From Hyperoodon ampullatus (lineage: Eukaryota > Chordata > Mammalia > Artiodactyla > Ziphiidae), in assembly GCA_949752795.1 (NCBI GenBank), contig OX457074.1, positions 6,833,527 through 6,897,526 of the forward strand: DNA of 64,000 bases. Direction: 5' to 3'. Every line of letters starts with the position of its first letter. Position 1 is the first letter of the stretch. Position numbers and translations under genes: made by a program. Below, in pieces: positions 12,166 to 58,715 of this stretch. The notes under the pieces are model-generated. The model did no database searches, was not told the origin of the DNA, and worked only from the letters and a program-made list of their open reading frames with translations.

Positions 12166-14962
12166 CACCTCTAGCTTTCCTGGGAAGGCTCTTCACCCCC
12201 CACCTCCCCTCTGGCTCCCACACAACAGGAACTCTCCTTGAAGAAGGGACTTGGAGCAGAGGAGACAAAGGCATCTCTGTACCATCTTCCCCCGCCCCCA
12301 GGGACGGTTAGGTCAAGGTGACCTCAATCTGTTCTCCCCAAGGTAGGGGCATCAGCAGGGCCTCCTTCACAGCTAACCTGGTCTCCAAGGGCCAGAAACA
12401 GGACTTGGGATCATTGTTCCCTTCCTGTATAAGTCAAACCCACCTCTGTGTAACACACAGGTCACACTGCCTCATTCAACAGAACAGGGGCAGGGACCAG
12501 CGCAGAGGTGGAGGCGCCACGCTTGGTGCCACAAAACAACCATGGGCTACAGTGAAGACTACGGTGTGTGCTCGGGGTAGGGAAAATTACAAAAGGTTGT
12601 ACGGAGATCCTGCCCACAGAGCCGGGCAACTTGGATCCTGGTGCCAGCTGTGCATTTACTGGCCAGACTGCTGTGGACAGGACTCTTTCCTGGACTAATC
12701 AAAGGGGAAAATTCTGGTTCTGCCTACCTTCAAGGCTGTTGCAAAGATCAATTGAGTTGAAGAGTTCAACCACGTTTGTACATGAATATGCCATGATTCA
12801 GTTCAAGATATGTGCATAGAGTGTGAACTACAGACTAGGCTAGGGATTATTATGATTCCTATTAAAATGCAGCCAGTCTTCTTTTGGGGAATGTCTTCCT
12901 GTGAGAATTTTTTTTAATCCTTCTTCATTCCCCATGTAATGCTGTGACTTGGAATTGGGGATGAGAGGCAGTTAGGGGCGGCAGCCTAAGACCCCAGCTC
13001 AGTCTAGACGCGAGGAGGTCTCTGATCTTCCTGAACCCCCCACTCTCTACGCCTCAGTTTTCTCCTCTATAGTCCGGGCCCATAAAACCACCAGGGTGCT
13101 TTGCTTTGCTTTGTGGTGGGAAATAGCAGAGACCAAACCAGGGGACTGAAAGCAAAAAGAAACCCCAAATTTGACAGTTCCGGGTAGTTGCGTTATCCGG
13201 AGCCCTAACCACAGTCACCTCTGCCCCCAGCCTAACGCTGACACCCTTCCCTCCTCCACTCTCTTGGTTGGCCTTTGCCCATCCTGGGAAAGCTCCAGAG
13301 CTCCTCCCCTCCCACTGCATCTCAAAAGGAGAACAGAGGCACAAAGAAATGGAGAGCAACCCAGGCAGAATCAAACAGAGAGCTCTGAAGGCACTGGGGT
13401 ACACCCTTTTAGGCCAATCCCTCCAGTTTTGTTCACGGGCACCCCAATGCTAGCTTTTTTTTAGGACCCAGGAGGACCCACCCCCCTAGCCAAGCCCAGT
13501 CCCATCCAGCCAGATGTTTGGTGCGCAGGGCTGCCAGCTGGAGCAGCAGGTCCCAGCAGGCCCTGGGGAGGAGGCTGGAGGGGCGACTGCCTGGAAGTGG
13601 GGAGGCAGGGCCCCCACTCTGAAGCTGGCATCCCCATCCCACCCTTTCCAGATGCCCAGATGCGGCTGCATGGCAAGGGTGGTCCTCTGCCTTCCAGACG
13701 TGGCTCAGAGGACTTGGAAACTCAAGGAATCTGCTCCCACTGATTGACTTAGCCACCTGCTCACAGTGAGAGGCTGGAGGGCACAGGTGCCACATCGGGC
13801 CCACCCACTGTGTCCTCGTGACACTGACCGGGTCACTTCCCCTCTCCAGCCTCTGTTTCCCCATTTGTAAAATCATCTTTACGTTTTTTTTTCCAGCTCT
13901 GACACTTGGCTGTCACTCCAGGTAAGCCCCTAGCTGTGTGTCAGACCCTCCCCTACCAGATCCGTTGCACAGCGTAGAGGAAGGAAAGAGGGAGAGGCAT
14001 TGTGCTTCCTCCTCCCTAGAGCAAGTTTTCCCCAATCCCTTGAACCCCTTTACAGTTTTCAATTCCTTTCCTTGCGATTCTGCCCACTGAGACCGTGACC
14101 ACACATGGAGGTGTGTCGGGGGTGGGAAGGGGAGACAATCCAGCTTCTACAGCTTTAAACTTCGGGTTTTCTCTGAAGTGAGAGAATGAAAGTGGGGAAG
14201 TAGTGAGCGGTAAGAAGATGGGGGGGCACATGGAGCGGGGGAAGGAATGGAGAGAAAAGGGCAGATCCAAGAAGGAATTAGGGCGGGAGGGAGGGAGAGG
14301 AGAATGATTGCCCCCAGTACATGAGGTCTTGGCCCAGCCAGCCCCGAGTGGGCTGCCAGACTGGCCCCTCCCTTGGTGCTGCCAAGACCAGCTGCCAGGC
14401 ACGGGGGCGGCCCCAAAGGAGAGGGAAGCTGGGTAAAGGGAATGGAAGGCTTCCAGGGCAGCCTTGCCCAACTCCACAGGCCCCGTAGGGGGGCTCTCAG
14501 GGAGGGGGCTGGGACCCAGGCAAGGCTCAGGGAAGGTGTTCCCTGCTCTGTCAAGGCTTATAGGCAGTCCTGAGCTTGTGAGGATTCAAGACACCCCTCC
14601 CTGGACTTTCCGAAGACAGGACCAGCCTCAGATGTGACTGGGCTGGGGTGAGTGGAGAGGCAGGATCATGTATGGACCATAGTCTGTGGACTAGGCCCTG
14701 TGCCCACTGTGGGACCCTACGCAAGCCCCCTCCCCTCTCTGGACTCCATTTCTTATCTGCATAATTTCAGGGGGTTGAAACATTTGCCTGCCAGGGTTCT
14801 TTCTTTTTTCTACTGCAGGCGGGGGTGCACAGTGGCGGGAGTGATGTAAGGAGGGGCGGTGGGGCCCCCTGGTGAAGGCCCCCTGGCCTTCTCTGGAATC
14901 CCCAGTCTTTCCCCTCAATACGCTTTGTCTCTGAGATTACAAAAGCTGTGTCCCCAACCCAC

Positions 14963-14987
14963 ACAAACACACACGCACACACACACT
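14963..14987 (+). repeat. Short imperfect CA microsatellite
   Basis: An 'acacaaacacacacgcacac' run lies about 200 bp upstream of the STAT5A CpG island. It is short and interrupted. Confidence 0.85.
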
Positions 14988-15424
14988 AAACTTTTTAAAT
15001 CTAGAGACTCAAAAGATGACAAACGCCAGGGCTGGAAGGCTGCTCCAACCCTTCCCTCCTCCCTTTTTACAGATGAGAAAACTGAGGCCCTGCTTTGGGA
15101 TTTCCGGAGCCCGGGATTTCCCAGCCCTCCCACCCTCATCCTCCAGCCACTCCTGCGCCTCTTGCTTAGCACGGTCCGCGGCAGCTCCGCGGGGCCGCCG
15201 GCGAGGGCTGGCTGGGACTCCCCGGTGACCCGGCCATCGGGGCAGCCCCCGTGCTCGGCGCCAGCCCCGCCTCGCTGCCTGGGGCCCGGCCGCGGCCGCC
15301 GCCGCTGTGCACTCGCCGGGGAGCTAGCCACCAAGGGCGGAGGCAGGGAGGGAGCGACCGAGGCTGGGAGGGGTGTTGGCGAGAGCTCGCGCGCTGTGTA
15401 TGGTCTATCAGAGGCAGCTGACCT

Positions 15425-15552
15425 TTGAGGAGGAAATCGCTGCTCTCGGCTCCTTCCTGTAGTAACAGCCGCCGCCACCGCCTCCGCCGCCGCCAGGAGC
15501 CCGGGCCGGGAGCGAGCGTCAGCCCCGCAGCCGGACTGCTCTGCGCGACCAG
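15425..15552 (+). other. STAT5A: STAT5A non-coding exon 1 (5'UTR), start approximate
   Basis: A GC-rich leader with CCGCCGCCACCGCC tracts ends at ctgcgcgaccag followed by gtgggt, a good splice donor with GT at 15553. Exon 2, which carries the ATG, begins at 16367, so this donor would give a leader intron of about 0.8 kb. The transcription start cannot be fixed from sequence, and alternative first exons are possible. Confidence 0.6.
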
Positions 15553-15786
15553 GTGGGTGGCCCGGCCGCGCGTCCCCGGCGGCGCGCGCCCAGAGGGGGC
15601 CCCTGGCTGCTGCCCCGGCCCCCTCACCGCGGGACCCGGAGCCCGACGGGCGTAGGGGTGCAGGGGACGGTCCCCGGGACCGAGAGGGAGTTTCGGCGCA
15701 GCGCGCAGCGCGGACAAGAGACGAGGGACGCGGGACGCTGATGCAGGGAGGGGGCCGAGGGTGGACGCCATCCTCGCCGGCAGAGG

Positions 15787-15799
15787 GCAGGGGGCGCTG
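15787..15799 (+). promoter_or_regulatory. CTCF-like motif at the STAT5A promoter edge
   Basis: The sequence gcagggggcgctg matches the strongest part of the CTCF consensus (CAGGGGGCGCT). It lies at the 3' edge of the promoter island, in the first intron. This is a motif match only. Confidence 0.45.
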
Positions 15800-15974
15800 T
15801 CGGACTGGACAGTGGGAGACCTCGGGGCACAGCTTGGGGGACGCAGCCCAAGAGAGGGAGTGTCTGTCTCCCCAGCCCTCTCTCCTTAACCCCAGCCACG
15901 TGCTTACGGTGACAGAGCTGTCGAGTGGGAACCGTCGGTGGCGTTGCCCAAACGTTGGGCTGGAATATCCCCCG

Positions 15975-15983
15975 TTCCCAGAA
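15975..15983 (+). promoter_or_regulatory. STAT5A: Candidate GAS site TTCCCAGAA in STAT5A intron 1
   Basis: The site matches TTCNNNGAA, about 420 bp after exon 1 and 390 bp before the ATG exon. It is identical in core to the site at 11697. It may allow STAT feedback on STAT5A, but this is an inference from the motif and its position. Confidence 0.4.
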
Positions 15984-16376
15984 ATGGGGACTCGGGGTTC
16001 GAAGCAGGGTGGGGGGATTCTTGCAGCCCTCCCCAGAGGGCCCGTGGGCCTCCGCCATCAAGTTTCTCTTTCAGTTTCTAGCTGTTCCCCCCCGGGGAAG
16101 CCCCGGTGGGGCGAGGGGAGAGGAAGAGGGGGAGGGCACCTGACTTTCGGGAGCCCCTCCCCAAGCCTCAGCGGGCTCCTCGCTGGAGGGAAGGCCGGCC
16201 TTCCCCTCTTCACCGTCTCTCTTCCCGCACAGGAAAGCGTGTCTGTGGGAGGGGAGGGGCCGGGCCTGACCGCGGTCCAGGGATGGGTGGGCATGGCAGG
16301 GCCAGAGGCAGGCCCAGCCCTCGCCTCTAACAAGGAGGCGCCTCTTCAGCCCTCTGCTCGCGCTAGGTGAACGGAC

Positions 16377-33805
<17,429 letters not shown>

Positions 33806-35073
33806 ATGTTTGTTTGAACCCTGCACTTTCCTTTGGAAACGTGCAGGGTTCATATTCATTGTGATTTTGTTTCTGTATCGCTGTGCATATTGAGGCCTTT
33901 GCAGGCACGTGTCCACATGCATATGCGCACGTTTGTGTACGAGGTGCGCCCGCCTCGCCTTTGCAGTCCTAGGTACGTGGCTGCCTTTTTCTTCAGATGG
34001 AGGCATTCCAGGAGCCCTTTGGGTCTGTCTGTTGTGGAAGAGACTGAGCTGCTTCTGTAGTTGCAGGTACGCCAGGCAGGCAAACCTATTCCTGCCAGAG
34101 CCTTTGCCTGCTCAGTAGCTATTTGAATGGAATTACTCAAGAAGGGAAAGGAGACAGGTCACGTCTCTAAGCTCAAGTTTTACTCCTGAGTTAGATGCTT
34201 TGCCTCCCAAGTGTGTGTGCATATATATACGTGCATCTGCTCGCGTACAGAGCAACACACGTTTGTCTCTTGGTTCTTCCCCTCAGGATGGAGGTTGGAA
34301 GAACCAAGAGACCAGTTTTGAGTGATATTTTATACTTTATCTAATGACTATGGACTCCAGGCTTTTTGGAAACTGAGAGCTTATCTAGGCCATCCGCGGT
34401 CATGTCCCTAACACGGCAGCAATGGGTCTTTTGCATCGGGCCTGTCAGAGCTGCTCTGAGGATGGAGTTTCTTGGCCTCTTGGTCCCCAGCCAAGGGGCT
34501 CCAGCTTCGAGTGTATAATGCTGCTGCCCACATTCTGGCTTTTTCCATCCCATATCCCCTTCCCTCCATCTGGCCCCAGGCTTCTCTCCTCGCCTCTCTG
34601 TCTGCAACCTTGCTTACTTATGGAAGAGGTGCGGGGTGGGGGTGGGGGAGGGACTGGTCTAGGATGTGGTGAACAGGAGGCCCAGGACTTGCAGTGTTGA
34701 TCCCCTAACCCCTCCTGGAAAAAACCTGCAGCAAGAGGCAGCATCAGGGGCTTGCAGCTCGCCTGTGGAGTTTGGAGGGAGGGGTAAAAGATGATCGAGG
34801 CCCACTCTGCTGGGAGGCAGAACCTGGAATAGGCCTCATCACAGTTGCATAACTGGCTGTGGTCTGCGAAGGCCTCGCTCCCAACCTCACAGGCTCCCCC
34901 CTCCCTCTGAAGCTGCCACCCGCAGCCAGGGGCCGCTGACAGTGGAAGGAGTCCCAGGTTGAAACATCTCCCGAGGAAGGGGGGGACGGGAAGCAGGATT
35001 CTTTTGTTCTTTGTACAAAGGCTACACATTTGTGTAAACAGTGTTTTTGAATAAAATATTTTTTTTCATAGAT
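33806..35073 (+). other. STAT5A: STAT5A 3'UTR
   Basis: Untranslated sequence of about 1.27 kb runs from the stop to just past the AATAAA at 35050. No repeat insertion is seen. The cleavage position is estimated from the signal. Confidence 0.85.
35050..35055 (+). terminator. STAT5A: STAT5A polyadenylation signal AATAAA
   Basis: The canonical hexamer is followed at about 20 bp by a G/T-rich stretch (tttgctggaatggctcctgg), the usual downstream element. Confidence 0.9.
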
Positions 35074-35465
35074 TTGCTGGAATGGCTCCTGGGTCATGGG
35101 GACCGCTGGAGTCGTTTTGTTCCTCTCCTTCCGCGTAGCTGGTGCTGTTAAGGTGTAGCTTGAAGTTGCCAGTCTGCTCCCATTTCTGTGGTTTTAAGGG
35201 TGCCATCCCCACCCCAGTACTTTCAGTGCCTCTCAGAAGACTAGAGAACTTGAGGTCCTGGGAAAAGATGGGGCAGGAGTTACGGGGGGGCGGGGGGGCG
35301 AACTTTGGTCCCTGCCTGTCCTTATCAGCTGCTGCTATGAGCAGTCTCCAAGGTGGCAGCTGAGTGCCAGCGCCCAGACCATCCTCAACCCCTCGGGATG
35401 GAAGATGGCGGGGAAGCTGCAGGAGCCTCACAACGGTCCTTCCTCCCCTGGCCTCTTCCCAGAGA

Positions 35466-35480
35466 CCAGCAGGTGGCACC
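35466..35480 (+). promoter_or_regulatory. CTCF-like motif CCAGCAGGTGGCACC
   Basis: This is a close match to the CTCF core CCASYAGRKGGCRC, about 400 bp after the STAT5A end. Occupancy is not known from sequence. Confidence 0.55.
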
Positions 35481-35569
35481 ATCCCCCTGTCCCTGCGTCA
35501 AACGGTCGGCCTGAGCCTGGGAGGGAGGCTGGGGCGAGAGGAGGACAGTCTCCGCATTTGGCCCCATTG

Positions 35570-36160
35570 GCATCGGGAATCCAGGGGCTGTCGCCGAGGG
35601 CCCGGGCGGGGGCGGGGAACAAGAGCCTATGACAAGGTTTCTTCAGGGCTCAAAGCGAGGGAGGAAGGGCTCGCAGCCCGCCGGGAGAGGCGCAGGGGCC
35701 CGGCGCGGGGCTGGCGGGGGTGGGCGGGAGGGGAGGCAGCCGCCGAGCCGGAGCGCGCTAATCTGGAGCTGCATCTCTGCAGGGGGAGGCGGCGCGTATC
35801 TCCCGCACCCGCTCGTCTCCATGGTGTCGGCGCGGGGGGAGGGGGAGCCAGGCGAGTGGGCGCCGCGGTCTGTGAACTATCACCACCCACGGCCCGGGGC
35901 CCGCAGCCGCGGCCCGTTAAGTGTTGACGATCATCCCCACGGAGCGAACTGAAGAGAAAGTGATAATGGAGCCAACTGTGGAAGGGGACGCCTGGGGTGG
36001 TGGGAGTGTCTGCGCCCCAACCCCCCTTAGGTAGCTTATCTGACCCCAGACAGGACACCGCGGCTTGCAAAGGCCCCGGGAGGGAGGGCGGAGGAGGGCA
36101 GGAAGAGGCGGCGGGAAGGCCTCCACTCAAGCCGCCTCCGTGCGGGAGGGGTCAGACCCC
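35570..36160. promoter_or_regulatory. Orphan CpG-rich block between the two 3' ends
   Basis: The block is dense in CpG (gcccggcgcggggctggcgg, ggaggcggcgcgtatctccc, cgccgcggtctgtgaactat), but both neighbouring genes end here rather than start. It could be a promoter for a non-coding RNA, an enhancer or an insulator-associated island. No start or splice structure can be proven. Confidence 0.65.
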
Positions 36161-36395
36161 TGGCTCCTCCAGGTATCCCTGAGCTGGAGGCTGGCGGCTC
36201 ATGTTAAGATAGGAGGCGCTCGGTGCCCCAGAGGCGGGCCTGTGTCTACTCGGGCAGGAGAGGCTAAGGCCACCAGGCCGGGGCTGGGGTCAACCACCTC
36301 CTCTCAAGACCCAGGCTCAGCCTGTAAGACCCCTTCAGAACTGAAGCAGGGGAAGTGGGACCACCCCGAGCCTCCAGCCAGACAGAGCTGCCGTG

Positions 36396-36408
36396 CCAGC
36401 AGGTGGTT
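36396..36408 (+). promoter_or_regulatory. CTCF-like motif at the STAT3 cleavage region
   Basis: CCAGCAGGTGGTT shares the first 11 bases of the motif at 35466 and has the same orientation. It is a weaker match because the GCAC end is missing. Confidence 0.35.
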
Positions 36409-36419
36409 GCTATATAACT

Positions 36420-36425
36420 TTTATT
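36420..36425 (-). terminator. STAT3: STAT3 polyadenylation signal AATAAA
   Basis: TTTATT on the plus strand gives AATAAA in the STAT3 sense, in the context ccagaaataaaagttatata, which resembles the end of mammalian STAT3 mRNA. Confidence 0.88.
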
Positions 36426-36458
36426 TCTGGAAGGTAAAGTAGATACAGCAATATACAA

Positions 36459-36480
36459 AAAAAAAAAAAAAAAAAAAAAA
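36459..36480 (-). repeat. STAT3: Homopolymer (U in STAT3 mRNA) near the 3' end
   Basis: An uninterrupted run of 22 A on the plus strand becomes a U-tract about 35-55 bases before the polyadenylation signal in the transcript. Such tracts vary in length between individuals and are prone to sequencing error. Confidence 0.95.
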
Positions 36481-38360
36481 GAAAAACCCCACAATAATAT
36501 AAATTTTTACACTATTAAGTAAGTATACATTGTAATTTGAGTGCAGTGGTCAGGACAGCATCTCACAAACCACCGTGTGGGTAGCTCAGGCATCCATGGG
36601 AATCTCTAGGCTGGGCAGGGGTCAGGCAGGCAGGTCCTGGAGGACTGGGTTTTTTTAAATGAGGGGCCAAAACAAGTCTCGGCTCCTCTCAGGGCTTTTG
36701 CTACAATCAGGGTTAAAACCAGAAACACATGCGACCTAAAAGCCACGGGGTTTTAGTTTCTGCTCCAGCGAAGCCGGGATCCTCACCCGAGGTCCCTCGA
36801 ATTAAGCTAATTATGATCTAGAGAGTGTGGCTAAAGGGAGGTTACTCCGTACCACCTATCAAACCGCTGTTTGTCTTGGAGAGAAGGTCTCGTCCCCTTC
36901 CTTCAAAAACTGGCGAATTTGGGTGTAACGCATAGCATTCCCTAGAAACTCTGGTCGACTGAGACAAGGTAGTTACGGACCACCCAATCTGGCCGTGCCT
37001 CTGGGTCTGAGGAGGCCCCATATCAGAGACCACCTCTCACGCTGCTAAGTGTTCTGAGATGCACAGAAAACGCGAGTTGTCCTGCCTCACCGCGGGGACC
37101 CCATGTGGAGGAGACGGTCACCAGCGCTGGGGGTAGGCTGGGGTGTACACTCCCTCACGTGAGGGACAGACCTCGAGCTTATCACTAAGCCTCTGCCCCT
37201 GGCTTAACCAAGTGAAGAGGTGATTACAGGTGCCGCAGGAAATCACCAAGAAGCTGGGATAAGAACCATATTCCCTGAGCTCAACTAGACCCTTGACTGG
37301 GGCCCCCCAGTCTGACTCATGTTCGACCTGTAACTCTCTCCCTCTTATTCCAGGAGGTCCTGAGACCAGGATGCCTAAAGCAAACAGGACAAGGGACCTT
37401 TAGACATGGGAAGGAGCCATGCCACAAGAGGGGCTCAGGTAAACTGGGGGAGAGGAAGAATCATCCCATCCCTTAGAAGGCACCCACAGAAACCACGCAG
37501 GCTCGGAAACAGGGGCGGAGTCCGGGGAGGAAAGGCGAGCAGGTTGAAAGTGCCCCTCTGCCCAGCCTCACCTACTAACAGGCCAGTAGGTGAAAGGGGA
37601 AAATAAAAACTTTATCAAAAAAAGTCTAAAACGTTTAGGGTCTCCTTCAACCTTCCTATATGAAAACCAAAGGCCAAGCCACATCTTCAGATGTCTGTTA
37701 AGGGCTGGATCTGAAGCTCATGTCAGGGTTTATATAAATTATCAGCCTGAAGAAAGCTGAATGCCTAAAGCACCAAGGAGGAAATTAACTGAGTTTTCTT
37801 AAATACAGAAAAGGCTATGCTGATACAGTGTTTTTTTGCCCTTTAAAAAACATTTTTTTTTTTAAGTTTAAAAAGAAACCTAGGGGCTTTGAAAGTCCTA
37901 TCTTCTATTTGAACGTCAGCAAGGTTCAAAGTGCAATGCCAGGAGGATGTAGCTAGAGACAGCTGTGGCATCAGCTTACAGAAATAGGCAGAGGGATGCC
38001 GCTGGCACCAGAGGCACTTGTCTGACAATGACAACAAGCTGCTGAGAAAGGCGGGCAGGGGGGCAAAAAAAGACATTTCCTCTTTCTCTCTCTCGCCACC
38101 CCTTCCACACCCCCTGATCAGAGCCTCAGAGAGCGCATTCTTATTTGCATTTAGATAAAAGCATATCACCCACATTCACTTATTTCTCTATTTTAAAAAG
38201 TGCCCAGATTGCTCAAAGATAACCGAAATGAGAGACGAAAAAAAAATCTGGAACCACAGAGTTGGGAGTTGAGCTGATCTGGGCTTGGGCTGTTTAAGGG
38301 CTGGTGGAACACGGGTCGGTGCCTCTGTCACCTCTCTCTGCAGCTTCTGTCCTCGGCTTC

Positions 38361-56754
<18,394 letters not shown>

Positions 56755-57054
56755 CTACCCTTCCTGCTTGGCCTGAGCTGCTGCTGCCATTGTGAGGGGA
56801 AAGGTGGTTACATGGCAGCCGATGCTCTCCAGGTGCTGTCAGTTTGGTGCCAAGAAAGCTCTCACACTTTTACCTGTATCCTTGGCTTTTTACCTCTAGG
56901 TCATACTATAAACCCACTCTACGTATTGCACTAGGAGACCACATGTTCAGCTAAGACACAGTCCCCACCTTCAGAAAACTTATTCTAGGTAAGTATATAT
57001 ATAAAAAAATTCAGAACAATTTATGACAGCAGATGCTAGATGCCTATTTTAATG

Positions 57055-57245
57055 CATCGGGCGGGACCTACAGTATAGCACAGGGAACTCTACTCAGTGT
57101 TCTCTAATAACCTATATGGGAAAGATCCTGGAAAAGAATGGATATATGTATGTGTATAACTAAATCACTTTGCTGTACACCTGAAACTAACACAACATTG
57201 TAAATCAACTATATCCCAATATAAAATAAAAATTAAATTTAAAAA
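57055..57245 (+). mobile_element. L1 3' end (artiodactyl/cetacean type)
   Basis: The sequence 'cagtatagcacagggaactc', 'ggatatatgtatgtgtataa', 'cactttgctgtacacctgaa' and 'acattgtaaatcaactatat' is the standard 3' end of cetartiodactyl L1s, ending in an A-rich tail. Confidence 0.85.
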
Positions 57246-57272
57246 TAATAATAAATAAATGCATTGGGCAGG

Positions 57273-57402
57273 GGGACTTCCCTGGTGGTCCAGTGGTTAA
57301 GAATCCATGCTTCCACTGCAGGGGGCAGGGGTTCGATCCCTGGTCGAGGAACTAAGATCCTGCACGCCAGGAGGTGCGGCCAAAAAAAAAAAAAAAAAAA
57401 AA
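57273..57402 (+). mobile_element. tRNA-derived SINE, short older family
   Basis: The head 'gggacttccctggtggtcca' and 'ggttcgatccctggtcgagg' are followed by 'aactaagatcctgcacgcca' and a poly-A tail. It is antisense to STAT3. Confidence 0.92.
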
Positions 57403-57493
57403 GCATGGGGGTGTCCAGTACATTTCTGTGGGATAATAAAAAAAACATTCTGTCCCAGGGTGAAATTCCCTATCAAGAAATATTATCTCAGGG

Positions 57494-57699
57494 CTCCCCT
57501 GGTGGTGCAGTGGTTGAGAGTCCGCCTGCCGATGCAGGGGACACGGGTTCGTGCCCCAGTCCGAGAAGATCCCACATGCCGTGGAGCAGCTGGGCCCGTG
57601 AGCCATGGCCGCTGAGCCTGCGCGTCCGGAGCCTGTGCTCCACAGCGGGAGAGGCCACAACAGTGAGAGGCCCGCGTACCGCAAAAAAAAAAAAAAAAA
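57494..57699 (+). mobile_element. Cetacean tRNA-derived SINE, short young form
   Basis: A complete element with poly-A tail and a perfect 19-bp duplication, AAGAAATATTATCTCAGGG, at 57475-57493 and 57700-57718. It is the longest target duplication in the window. Confidence 0.97.
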
Positions 57700-58539
57700 A
57701 AGAAATATTATCTCAGGGGAGAAGGGGAGGCTGTTGCCTTGAAAAGGTCGAATTGCACATGAAACTTACAAATAAGTTTTGTCAAAGTAATAGGACGTCT
57801 TCGGACAAAAAAGACCATGTAAAAGCTGCAAGTGACCAAGACAGTGTGCTACTGGCATAGGATGGAGATATCAGCCAATGGAACAGAACTGAGAGTCCAA
57901 GAAAGACATTATATACCCAGTTTCCCAAACTAGAAATTCTCGGTTGTCTTTGATTTCACACTGAGCCACCAAATCTTCCTGGCTCTATATTCCGTAATCT
58001 CTCCAACTGATCTCTAGCCCCACTGGCTCAGTTCAAGCCCCGACTGTTGATCCCTTTGCCTCTAATCTCGCTCACTTCCAATCTGCTCTCTACACTGCTG
58101 CCAGAAGTCTCCAAAATAGATCTAAACATGCCAGCTTTAGAGGGAACCATACTCTCCTTTTCCAGTGGACCCTGTCCAAGCCCACAGAATACAGACTTCC
58201 CTTAGAAGTTCTGGGAAGGCGACCTCCACCCTTACTCTCTTCACAGGGGGAGTGATTCATCGGATGAGTGAGGTTGGGAGAAAGACTCTAGCACATGGAG
58301 ATCTTCAAAGGGCCCAGCACTTAAGCTGGTGCCTCTCTCCTCCCACTCTTGCCTTCCTGGGGCACTCCTGGGGTAGAAGCGAGGGCTTGGTTTCTAGAAG
58401 CAGTTCTAGGGACCTATGTCTCTCTTCAGTGGGCATTAGTGAGTGGTCTTTGAAGTTCCATAAGGATGACTGGGGCAGTGCTGCCCCTGCAAACTCAGTC
58501 TGTCACCCCAAGACCTGACCCAGGGGACAGGTATCTAAA

Positions 58540-58715
58540 CAACAAGGACCTACTGTATAGCACAGGGAACACTGCTCAATGTTATGTGACAACCTAAATG
58601 GGAAAATAATTTGAAAAAGAATAGATACATGTACATGTATAACTGAATCACTTTGCTGTACACCTGAAACATTATAAATCAACTATACTACAATATAAGT
58701 AGATAGACAGATAAA
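58540..58715 (+). mobile_element. L1 3' end (artiodactyl/cetacean type)
   Basis: A second copy of the same L1 3' segment: 'ctactgtatagcacagggaa', 'tgaatcactttgctgtacac', 'cattataaatcaactatact'. It ends in an ATAGATAGA-like tail. Confidence 0.82.

Larger units (their letters stand above)
6100..15150. other. Intergenic space between STAT5B and STAT5A promoters
   Basis: No gene is visible across these 9 kb. They contain MIR relics (about 7755, 9070 and 10445), one recent cetacean SINE (9369) and moderately GC-rich unique sequence. Several sites match the STAT consensus TTCNNNGAA; the best are at 11697, 12157 and 14169. Because the two STAT5 genes diverge from this segment, it is the likely home of shared enhancers. 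That role is inferred. Confidence 0.7.
15150..15800 (+). promoter_or_regulatory. STAT5A: CpG-island promoter of STAT5A
   Basis: CpG density rises sharply from about 15170 (cacggtccgcggcagctccg) and stays high past 15720, with GC-box-like runs and CCGCCGCC tracts. It lies immediately 5' of the proposed first exon and about 0.8 kb before the ATG exon. No TATA box was seen. Confidence 0.88.
35074..36400. other. Convergent intergenic gap between STAT5A and STAT3
   Basis: This 1.3-kb segment separates the two gene ends. It contains two CTCF-like motifs (35466 and 36396, the latter at its edge) and a CpG-rich block at about 35570-36160. No coding potential with family resemblance was found. Confidence 0.8.
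36402..38360 (-). other. STAT3: STAT3 3'UTR
   Basis: About 1.96 kb of untranslated sequence follows the STAT3 stop codon. It contains a homopolymer at 36459-36480 (A on the plus strand, U in the mRNA) close to the polyadenylation signal, and several AU-rich stretches. No SINE has inserted in it. Confidence 0.85.

Noticed and set aside
35627..36130. Open frames on both strands in the CpG-rich block between STAT5A and STAT3.
   Set aside because: They are compositionally biased, have no recognisable domain and lack a supporting start context; kept only as a regulatory candidate.
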